From positions 1 through 13,737 of the forward strand of contig JAGYMO010000199.1 of assembly GCA_018400255.1 (NCBI GenBank): a stretch of DNA of 13,737 nucleotides. Direction: 5' to 3'. Positions 8,471 to 13,737 of the stretch are shown here, one piece after another (positions within the stretch are counted from its first letter, which is position 1; each line of letters starts with the position of its first letter). Both the position numbers and the translations under genes were made by a program. The notes beneath the pieces were generated by a model that was given only the letters and a program-made list of their open reading frames with translations, made no database searches and was not told the origin of the DNA. This DNA comes from Deltaproteobacteria bacterium (GTDB lineage: Bacteria; Desulfobacterota; DSM-4660; Desulfatiglandales; B25-G16).

Positions 8471-9580
8471 TTAAGCATTAGAAACCCTTTTTGAATAAAA
8501 TTCATTGCTAAATTCAGTTAACCTGTCCTGTTTAATAGCATTCCTTATTTTATACATTAAATTTGTATAATAATAAAGATTGTGGATAGTAGTCAACCTA
8601 GAAGCCAACATTTCTCTTGAAAGAAACAGATGTCTTATATAAGCCCTGGAATAATTAGTGCAGGTATAGCAGTGACAACCTTCCTGGATTGGAGATTCAT
8701 CATCTGCATACCTTGAATTCTTTATTATCAGCTTACCCTCATCAGTAAATAACATTCCATTTCGAGCATTCCTCGTAGGCATGACACAATCGAACATATC
8801 TACCCCTCGTTTTACTGCCTCAATTATATCCTCCGGCGTTCCTACGCCCATAAGATACAAAGGTTTTTCATCTGGTAGATAGTTTTTCACATTAAAAATC
8901 AAATTTTCCCGCGTTTCTTTATCCTCACCAACAGACAAACCTCCGAGGGCATAGCCATCAAAATCCATATCAACCAAGCCCTTTGCACTCATTTCCCTTA
9001 AATCTAAATAAACTCCCCCCTGCACTATGCCAAAGAGGGCCTGCTCACCTTCCCCCTTATTATCCATACAACGTTTGGCCCATCTTTCTGTAAGCCTTAC
9101 AGAATTTAGTACATACTCATGGCTTGCTCCAAATGGGGCACATTCATCCAGCGCCATTATTATATCAGCCCCGAGCGCCTTCTGTATCTCCATAGCCTTT
9201 TCCGGATCCAAAAAATGCTTAGAGCCATCTATATGGGACTGAAACGTAACGCCATCATCTGATATAGTTCTGAGTTTTGCAAGGCTTAATGTTTGAAACC
9301 CCCCACTATCAGTGAGTATGGAGCCTGACCAATTCATGAAACGATGAAGCCCCCCATGCCTTTTTATAAGTTCATGGCCTGGCCGTAAATATAGATGGTA
9401 GGTATTAGATAAAATTATATCAACGCCTATATCCCTTAACTCCTCCGGTGATATCCCTTTAATTGCCCCTAATGTTCCAACAGGCATAAATACCGGCGTT
9501 TCAAACCTATTATGATTTGTTCTTATCTCGCCTAATCTTGCCTTTCCTGATGCAGTTTTTTTAAGAAGCCTGAACTCCAC
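8471..9580 (-). CDS. tgt: Queuine tRNA-ribosyltransferase (tRNA-guanine transglycosylase)
   Basis: Exchanges guanine at tRNA wobble position 34 (GUN anticodons) for the precursor base preQ1 in queuosine synthesis. 369 residues, the normal bacterial length. Asp91 in LTDSGGFQ matches the catalytic acid/base position, and Asp264 in DMFDCVMPTR matches the nucleophile. FGIVQGGV (183-190) and GGLSVGE (213-219) form the base-binding region. The zinc site is complete: Cys302, Cys304, Cys307 (CHCYTC) and His333 in TIHNL. The start is GTG, the only reasonable start in frame because an in-frame stop lies 18 bases upstream; an AAGGG lies about 10 bases before it. The gene follows queA by 28 bases, so two consecutive queuosine steps are encoded together. 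Confidence 0.97.
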   Translation of the reverse strand: MEFRLLKKTASGKARLGEIRTNHNRFETPVFMPVGTLGAIKGISPEELRDIGVDIILSNTYHLYLRPGHELIKRHGGLHRFMNWSGSILTDSGGFQTLSLAKLRTISDDGVTFQSHIDGSKHFLDPEKAMEIQKALGADIIMALDECAPFGASHEYVLNSVRLTERWAKRCMDNKGEGEQALFGIVQGGVYLDLREMSAKGLVDMDFDGYALGGLSVGEDKETRENLIFNVKNYLPDEKPLYLMGVGTPEDIIEAVKRGVDMFDCVMPTRNARNGMLFTDEGKLIIKNSRYADDESPIQEGCHCYTCTNYSRAYIRHLFLSREMLASRLTTIHNLYYYTNLMYKIRNAIKQDRLTEFSNEFYSKRVSNA

Positions 9581-9608
9581 AGTATTGATACCCTTTTACT
9601 CACCTTAT

Positions 9609-10670
9609 TTACGTTATAAGCATCGCATCGCCGTAGCTGTAAAAACGGTACCTTTTCTCCACTGCTAAATTATAAGCCTCCATAATTAAATCCCTGCCGG
9701 CGAAGGCTGATACGAGAAAAAGCAAAGAGGAACGAGGGAGGTGAAAATTTGTTAAAAGCGAATCCACTACATGAAACGTAAATCCCGGATAAATAAGAAG
9801 ATTAGCCACCCCTGAACCTGAAGCTATTCTCCCCTTCTCTTTGAATACAGTTTCCAATGTCCTTACAACAGTAGTGCCAACCGCAACAATCCTTCTGCCC
9901 TCTTGCCTGGCCCTCTCAATGGAGCAGGCAGCATCATTTTCAATGAAATATGATTCTCCTCCTAATTTATGCTCCCTAATATCATTTACTCTTACAGGCT
10001 TAAATGTACCGTGACCTACTAAAAGCGTTATGCTAACTAAATCAATACCCAATGATTTAAGGGTATCAATAACATCATGGGTAAAATGAAGACCTGCCGT
10101 GGGAGCTGCTATCGCCCCTGAAAAGTGAGAAAAAATCGTCTGGTACCTTTTTCGATCCATTTCAGATCGTCTATCATTTGCATCTCTTTTAATATAAGGA
10201 GGTAGAGGAAGGCAACCTCTTTTTTTTAAAATATAGTCAATATCGTGGCCGCCATTAAATTGAATCTCTATAGCCCCATCCGTACCTTCTCTTCCCACCG
10301 TGCCAGTCAGCCCATCCGGGAAGACTATCAAGGTTCCCTGCCTCGGTCTCTTCGATGCCCTTACCAGGCACCATCTCTTATTGCTATCTTCAGCCGCAGG
10401 CCTTGGTGAATGCTCAAGGACAAGAATTTCCACCCTTCCGCCCGTTTCTTTTTTCCCGAAGAGCTTGGCCGGAAAAACCTTTGCGTTGTTAACAACCAGT
10501 AAATCCCCACTTCTAAGCAGAGATGGCATTTCTGAAAATCGATATTCTATAATTTTACCCGTGGGTCTCTGCAAATATAAAAGGCGGGACCAATCTCTTT
10601 TCAAAGCGGGTTCTTGGGCAATTAACTCGACTGGTAATTCATAATCATAGTCGTCTATAGAATAGTTCAA
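9609..10670 (-). CDS. queA: S-adenosylmethionine:tRNA ribosyltransferase-isomerase QueA
   Basis: Transfers and rearranges the ribosyl group of SAM onto preQ1 in tRNA to give epoxyqueuosine, the step after Tgt. 353 residues, full length. Family signatures are YDYELPVELIAQEP near the N-terminal end, PTAGLHFT near residue 190, LVGHGTFKPV near 217, GTTVVRTLE near 266 and LTNFHLPRSSLLFLVSAFAG near 308-327. The start is TTG: the protein matches the family from its first residues, no ATG occurs nearby, and CAGG overlapping the upstream stop codon serves as ribosome-binding site 7 bases before it. It begins 4 bases after the DUF2065 gene. No preQ1 riboswitch was seen upstream of the cluster. Confidence 0.97.
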   Translation of the reverse strand: MNYSIDDYDYELPVELIAQEPALKRDWSRLLYLQRPTGKIIEYRFSEMPSLLRSGDLLVVNNAKVFPAKLFGKKETGGRVEILVLEHSPRPAAEDSNKRWCLVRASKRPRQGTLIVFPDGLTGTVGREGTDGAIEIQFNGGHDIDYILKKRGCLPLPPYIKRDANDRRSEMDRKRYQTIFSHFSGAIAAPTAGLHFTHDVIDTLKSLGIDLVSITLLVGHGTFKPVRVNDIREHKLGGESYFIENDAACSIERARQEGRRIVAVGTTVVRTLETVFKEKGRIASGSGVANLLIYPGFTFHVVDSLLTNFHLPRSSLLFLVSAFAGRDLIMEAYNLAVEKRYRFYSYGDAMLIT

Positions 10671-10674
10671 TTTC

Positions 10675-10857
10675 TTACCTGAAAATATACGTTATTACAA
10701 GTCCCAAACACATTGCAAAAAAACCAATTACCCTCAATTGATTATCAGGGACCTGTTGAACCTGCCGCAACCATTTCTTCATTTTGTCTGGAAAGGCCAC
10801 GTAAGGAAAGCCTTCAACGATAAATACCAACCCTAACAAACAAAGCAGTAATTTCAT
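10675..10857 (-). CDS. DUF2065 small inner-membrane protein (YjeT-like)
   Basis: 60 residues with two hydrophobic segments, about 3-17 and 42-58, joined by a short charged loop. The pattern (LLGLVFIVEGFPYVAFPD, then LRVIGFFAMCLGLVITY) matches the DUF2065 family, which includes E. coli YjeT; function is unknown. It is the first gene of the minus-strand cluster and its stop lies 4 bases before queA, so it is very likely co-transcribed with the queuosine and Sec genes. The ATG start has only a weak GGCGG upstream. A poor promoter-like pair lies further upstream (TTGTTA at 10979-10974 and TATTAG at 10955-10950, spacer 18), which I do not annotate separately because each half matches the consensus at only 4 of 6 bases. 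Confidence 0.85.
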   Translation of the reverse strand: MKLLLCLLGLVFIVEGFPYVAFPDKMKKWLRQVQQVPDNQLRVIGFFAMCLGLVITYIFR

Positions 10858-11650
10858 ATTGTGCCGCCAATTGTGGTTTAATCTTAAATTATCAAGATTT
10901 CATGCATTAACTAATTGTTTTTAAACTTCTTTATAGCTTTAATAATCTCCTAATACCTTTGTTTTATCCGCCTTAACAATGTGATCTTTTTTCTGAATAT
11001 AAAATCCACAATGTCCTTTTAACCATAAATCATTACTTACAATTAAAAATAACAGTTTTAGGGAAATATAACTTTCTTATACTGTTCCATTGACAAGATC
11101 ATCATACCACTATTAAAACAGTTTAAAAGTATGTGCCTCAGGATAGGTGAAAATTATCATAGAATATTGTAGTACCATAATTTTAATAATAACAGAGTAT
11201 TGATGACTAATATAGGTAATTTATATGAGATTAACTATAAAAAGATGATACAGCATATTTTTGGATAATCAATGAAAAATTATTTTCATTTAAAATAATA
11301 CGTGCAAATAGAGCCGGATGAACTTATAATCTGTATTCAACTACTATCCCTAAAAGGGATAGCTTGAGGGTCAGGGACAAGGCACACAGGAACTTAATTC
11401 TTGAGATTGATGATTTCTTCTTTGCGCCTGCCTTTCAGTAGACAGGCCTTTGCCGCGTTGCCCCTGGCTAACCTCGTTAATTATACTTTTCCTATTACCA
11501 TATATCTCGTTAATAGTCTCCATTAATATTTTTCCATAATGTCGCTTGCATAATGTGGCAAACCAAACCTCAACGTTAGATGCGACTGGGCCTTTCCTTG
11601 TCAATTTAGATACATTATTTGGAAATTTTTGTAGCGGTAATGGTTTTTGC
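10858..11650. other. AT-rich intergenic region without a convincing gene
   Basis: About 0.8 kb between the divergent cluster start and repeat copy B. The first part (to about 11340) is very AT-rich, with only short open frames. It includes an AT dyad AATGAAAA-ATTA-TTTTCATT at 11271-11290 and an isolated perfect -35-like TTGACA at 11090-11095 with only a poor -10 partner (TATTAA at 11111-11116, spacer 15). From 11344 the composition becomes more mixed, with the 8-bp hairpin annotated separately and a stretch open on both strands that I cannot assign to a family. No tRNA, riboswitch or transposase is visible. The cluster promoter should lie at its left edge. Confidence 0.6.
11344..11362. repeat. 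Perfect 8-bp inverted repeat with 3-base loop
   Basis: CTATCCCT-AAA-AGGGATAG forms a perfect hairpin. There is no T-run after it on either strand, so it is unlikely to be a simple intrinsic terminator. It marks the border between the AT-rich stretch and the more mixed-composition stretch leading to repeat copy B. It could be a protein-binding dyad, an end of a decayed element or an RNA hairpin; the sequence does not decide. Only one copy is seen in the window. Confidence 0.6.
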
Positions 11651-11791
11651 GTGGAGCCCCACGGGCAAGCCCGTGGCAACACGTGGTTTCGCCGATTCGT
11701 TTCGCGAACGGCAGGGCTTAGTGGTGCGACATCCCGACTATAGGCACGTTCATCCATGGCTAAAACCGTGGCTTTCTGCGGTCGGGGTAAA
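11651..11791 (+). repeat. Full copy B of the 141-bp multi-hairpin repeat
   Basis: Starts GTGGAGCCCCACGGGC and ends GTCGGGGTAAA, the same length and limits as copy C, with 13 differences by my count (about 91% identity), 11 of them transitions. Three folded parts are visible: a hairpin CCACGGGC-AA-GCCCGTGG; a middle hairpin GCCG-A-TTCG-loop-CGAA-CGGC; and a long 3' hairpin in which CCCGACTATAG pairs with CTGCGGTCGGG around an inner CCATGG/CCGTGG stem. In the 3' hairpin several changes relative to copy C give G-U pairs rather than mismatches. The outer stem of the middle hairpin is weakened here. No target-site duplication was seen. Confidence 0.9.
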
Positions 11792-11966
11792 TCAGTAAGG
11801 CACAAGCTCAGTAAAAACAAGAAACGCTATCAATATTTGTTAAGATTAGCGTAAGAGGGGAAATACAATGCAAGGCGGAACAACAATGTAGGGAAAAACT
11901 GATTGAGCTTTTAGGGGTACTGAAATATAATGGCTTATCAATAATTTCAAGGAAAGGAGATTATAA

Positions 11967-12356
11967 ATGGACCTCGAAAATTATTTTAAAGAAACTAAGG
12001 GGAAGGGGGTACTAGCAACCTCCGATAATGAGGGACACGTAGATTTGGCATTGTATGCGCGACCACATATTTTAGACAAAGATACTATCGCATTTATTAT
12101 GCCCGACCGTTTGACCCACCATAATCTACAGACAAATATTCACGCGGCCTATCTTTTCATAGAGGAAGGGCCCGGATACAAAGGAATCCGCATGTTTCTT
12201 AAAAAAATTCGAGAGGAAAAAGATAGCGATCTTCTTCGCTCTATCCATCGGAGAAACTATGCTACGGAGCCGGAAGGCAAGGAGGTACCTCGGTTTTTAG
12301 TAATCTTCAATATTGAGAAGATATTACCACTGTTAGGACAGAGCAAGATAGCCTAA
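11967..12356 (+). CDS. Pyridoxamine 5'-phosphate oxidase-like split-barrel protein
   Basis: 129 residues. The sequence from about 10 to 100 (GKGVLATSDNEGHVDLALYARPHI..., then DTIAFIMPDRLTHHNLQTN and AAYLFIEEGPGYKGIRMFL) has the pattern of small FMN-binding split-barrel proteins of the PNPOx-like superfamily. Such proteins bind flavin or haem-like cofactors and often have no known substrate, so I do not claim pyridoxine synthesis. The ATG start has a strong AAAGGAG ribosome-binding site 8 bases upstream. The stop codon is followed by the ribosome-binding site of the next gene (TAAGGAGG), so the two are probably co-transcribed and coupled. The pair is bracketed by repeat copies B and C. Confidence 0.8.
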   Translation: MDLENYFKETKGKGVLATSDNEGHVDLALYARPHILDKDTIAFIMPDRLTHHNLQTNIHAAYLFIEEGPGYKGIRMFLKKIREEKDSDLLRSIHRRNYATEPEGKEVPRFLVIFNIEKILPLLGQSKIA

Positions 12357-12367
12357 GGAGGCGTACA

Positions 12368-13270
12368 ATGAAGGTCTTTATTACAGGCGGGCTCGGGTTT
12401 GTTGGTACACAGCTATCAAAAAGCCTTCTAAAAAAAGGCTATGAAGTTACTGTTCTAGACTATTCAAATGAGCCAAGGCCATATACCCCCAAAGATGTCA
12501 AATATATTTCTGCAGATACTACCATACCTGGTGGGTGGCAAGAAGACGTTTCAAAGCAGGATGCTATTATTAATCTGGCGGGTGCCTCGATCTTTCAGCG
12601 CTGGAACAGGAAGACTAAAGATCTTATCTATAGTAGCAGGATTTCAACAACTCGCAATTTGGTTGACGCCATTAGCGGAGAAAATCCCCCTTTCCTTTGC
12701 AGCACATCCGCAGTTGGGTATTATGGCTTTCAAGATGATAAGAAATTAATAGAGGAAGATAGCCCCGGAGATGATTTTCTGGCAAGACTTTGTGTGGACT
12801 GGGAAAGGGAGGCCTTAAAGGCGCTGGACAAAGGGGCTCGGGTAACAATAACAAGATTTGGTATTGTTCTGGGTAAGACAGGTGGCGCATTGGGACAGAT
12901 GATTTCTGCATTCAAAAAATATGTTGGTGGACCATTAGGAAGCGGGAACCAGTGGTTTTCCTGGATTCACATGGACGATCTCTTAAATGCCTTTCTTTTT
13001 ATTCTTGATAATGATGCTATACAAGGTCCTGTTAATTTTTGTTCACCAAATCCGGTACGCAACAAGGAACTTGCCAAGGCTCTCGGTAAGGCGCTTTCTC
13101 GACCTTCTTTCCTGAAAACACCTTCTTTTCTTATTCGGCTTATGTTAGGGGAATTTGGCTCAGTTGTTCTTGAAGGTCAAAGGGTTATACCTGCAAAATT
13201 ATCACGGAAAGGCTTCATCTTTAAGTACCCGGCGATCCGATCTGCCATTGAAGAAGTTATAAACAAGTAA
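12368..13270 (+). CDS. TIGR01777-type NAD(P)-dependent epimerase-like protein (SDR39U1/YfcH)
   Basis: 300 residues, full length for the TIGR01777 family of extended short-chain dehydrogenase/reductases. The Rossmann nucleotide-binding motif is at residues 7-13 (GGLGFVG). INLAGASI near 68-75 and STSAVGYYG near 112-120 contain the family's Ser and Tyr-Tyr region. WIHMDDL near 195-201 and the C-terminal PAKLSRKGFIFKYP match the usual C-terminal signature. The biochemical role is unknown in bacteria; the E. coli relative is YfcH. The ATG start lies 11 bases after the stop of the split-barrel gene, with a strong GGAGG site overlapping that stop. A weak terminator-like structure follows the gene. 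Confidence 0.93.
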   Translation: MKVFITGGLGFVGTQLSKSLLKKGYEVTVLDYSNEPRPYTPKDVKYISADTTIPGGWQEDVSKQDAIINLAGASIFQRWNRKTKDLIYSSRISTTRNLVDAISGENPPFLCSTSAVGYYGFQDDKKLIEEDSPGDDFLARLCVDWEREALKALDKGARVTITRFGIVLGKTGGALGQMISAFKKYVGGPLGSGNQWFSWIHMDDLLNAFLFILDNDAIQGPVNFCSPNPVRNKELAKALGKALSRPSFLKTPSFLIRLMLGEFGSVVLEGQRVIPAKLSRKGFIFKYPAIRSAIEEVINK

Positions 13271-13280
13271 TTAACATCAT

Positions 13281-13318
13281 CCTTGGACTTATTCTCCTTC
13301 AAGGCGGTTTATTTTTTA
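13281..13318 (+). terminator. Weak possible terminator after the epimerase-like gene
   Basis: CCTTGGA at 13281-13287 can pair with TTCAAGG at 13298-13304 (7 bp including one G-U), with a 10-base loop. A T-rich stretch TTTATTTTTTAATT begins a few bases later. The stem is short and the T-run is separated from it by CGG, so efficiency would be modest. It lies 11 bases after the stop codon, the expected place. Confidence 0.35.
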
Positions 13319-13419
13319 ATTCCCCTGTCTCTTCTAATTCTTAAATACAGGCATTGATAGTAAATATAGTCCATTTTCATTGTTTAAAGACTATGAATCA
13401 AAAGTCTCACCTTCTAATA

Positions 13420-13560
13420 GTGGAGCCCCACGGGCAAGCCCGCGGCAGCACCTGGTTTCGCCGATTCGCTTTGCGAACGGCGGGGCTTAGTGGTGCGACA
13501 TCCCGACTACAGGCGCATTCAGCCACGGCTAAAGCCGTGGCTTTCTGCAGTCGGGGTAAA
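13420..13560 (+). repeat. Full copy C of the 141-bp multi-hairpin repeat (best-folded copy)
   Basis: The same limits as copy B. The fold is clearest here. Hairpin 1 is CCACGGGC-AA-GCCCGCGG (13428-13445, one mismatch). Hairpin 2 has outer arms GCACC (13448-13452) and GGTGC (13492-13496) around GCCG-A-TTCGC-TTT-GCGAA-CGGC (13460-13481). Hairpin 3 has CCCGACT-A-CAG (13502-13512) pairing with CTG-C-AGTCGGG (13545-13555) around the perfect inner stem CCACGGC-TAAA-GCCGTGG (13523-13540). A weak open frame crosses it, but copy B has a stop in that frame and the differences change residues, so it is not a conserved coding sequence. Confidence 0.9.
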
Positions 13561-13648
13561 GCGACACTGCTATCGCTAAAGTGATGCCAGTTCCCTGGGC
13601 TTACGCTTTATTCCATTCTTGCTGATTACTCCGGTAATCTTCATTTTA

Positions 13649-13737
13649 TCAGGCATGTATCTTTTTGGGCAATATCCACCTTAAGGAAAGCAAGATCAGG
13701 GTAATTGAAAGCCCAAGAATAAATATTGCAATGCCTA
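13649..13737 (-). CDS. C-terminal end of a membrane protein (partial, runs off the window)
   Basis: The frame is open from the window edge and ends at a TGA, giving 28 residues. About 18 hydrophobic residues (GIAIFILGLSITLILLSL) are followed by a basic end (RWILPKKIHA), the look of a final membrane helix with a positive cytoplasmic tail. The family cannot be recognised from so little. A second frame on the same strand (13656-13576, MPDKMKITGVISKNGIKRKP...) continues with a basic, protein-like sequence just after a run of A residues. The tail may therefore have been shifted by an indel; the natural end could be either stop. The gene would converge on repeat copy C. Confidence 0.4.
   Translation of the reverse strand, partial: GIAIFILGLSITLILLSLRWILPKKIHA

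Larger units (their letters stand above)
2484..10857 (-). other. Probable operon: DUF2065-queA-tgt-yajC-secD-secF-TPR-larE
   Basis: Eight genes lie on the same strand. In transcription order the gaps are 4, 28, 49, 3, about 210, 0 and 61 bases (25 if larE starts at the upstream TTG). No convincing terminator lies between any two. The queA-tgt-yajC-secD-secF order is a widespread bacterial cluster; the DUF2065, TPR and larE-like ends are the lineage-specific parts. Four genes use non-ATG starts: secD and tgt GTG, queA and the TPR gene TTG. The secD-secF spacer could allow a second promoter or a drop in expression. Confidence 0.7.

Noticed and set aside
10858..11000. preQ1 riboswitch upstream of the queA-containing cluster
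   Set aside because: No GC stem with the C-rich loop and A-rich tail of preQ1 classes was visible; the leader is AT-rich and unstructured by eye.
11371..11820. Minus-strand open frame of 149 residues in the intergenic region
   Set aside because: It runs straight through repeat copy B, has low-complexity and odd composition, no ribosome-binding site I trust, and no family resemblance. It looks like a by-product of the repeat.
11836..11910. Seven-codon leader peptide (ATG at 11868) before the split-barrel gene
   Set aside because: A ribosome-binding-like GAGGGG precedes it, but so short a frame is expected by chance and no attenuator structure follows.
11651..13560. CRISPR array
   Set aside because: The units are 141 bp, about 1.6 kb apart, and enclose genes; there are no regular short repeats with spacers and no cas gene.
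13354..13584. Plus-strand open frame of 76 residues across repeat copy C
   Set aside because: The same frame in copy B ends in a stop within the element, and the differences between copies change residues instead of being silent, so it is not conserved coding sequence.

Overview
The window looks like chromosome from a Gram-negative, fairly AT-rich bacterium. The gene set (a DUF2065 protein, queA, tgt, yajC, secD, secF, a membrane-anchored TPR protein) and a SecF with extra membrane segments fit a Desulfobacterota/deltaproteobacteria-like or neighbouring lineage. This placement is inferred from family resemblance and memory, with no database comparison, so treat it as tentative.

Layout. Positions 1-48 hold the 3' end of a structured repeat (copy A). 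A ClC-type chloride transport protein with four C-terminal CBS motifs follows on the + strand (212-2458). It converges on a long minus-strand gene cluster running from about 10857 down to 2484. In transcription order this is DUF2065 small membrane protein, queA, tgt, yajC, secD, secF, TPR protein, and a LarE-like sulfur transferase. Gaps are mostly 0-50 bases, with a 0-base junction between secF and the TPR gene. The one long gap is about 210 bases between secD and secF. Upstream of the cluster lies about 0.8 kb of AT-rich DNA with no convincing gene (10858-11650). It is followed by repeat copy B (11651-11791), a two-gene + strand unit (PNPOx-like split-barrel protein, then a TIGR01777/SDR39U1 epimerase-like protein; 11967-13270), a weak terminator, and repeat copy C (13420-13560). 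The window ends in what looks like the C-terminal end of a membrane protein entering on the minus strand.

How the genes work together. queA and tgt act in queuosine modification of tRNA. yajC, secD and secF form the accessory SecDF-YajC complex that helps drive protein export through SecYEG. The TPR protein is translationally abutted to secF and is probably an inner-membrane protein with a periplasmic TPR superhelix, so a role in export or envelope assembly is a reasonable guess. LarE-type enzymes supply sulfur for cofactor maturation, but no larB, larC or larA partner is in view.

The most unusual item is the 141-bp multi-hairpin repeat. It occurs twice in full and once partly, always in the same orientation and always between genes. 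The two full copies are about 91% identical, and several differences in the 3' stem keep pairing through G-U wobbles. Two copies bracket the PNPOx-epimerase pair as direct repeats. Other points worth a second look are the Val at the inner proton-glutamate position of the ClC protein, its doubled Bateman module, the roughly 45-residue membrane insertion in SecF, and the three-cysteine (iron-sulfur type) signature in the LarE homologue. No CRISPR array, phage, defence cassette, rRNA or tRNA gene was seen.
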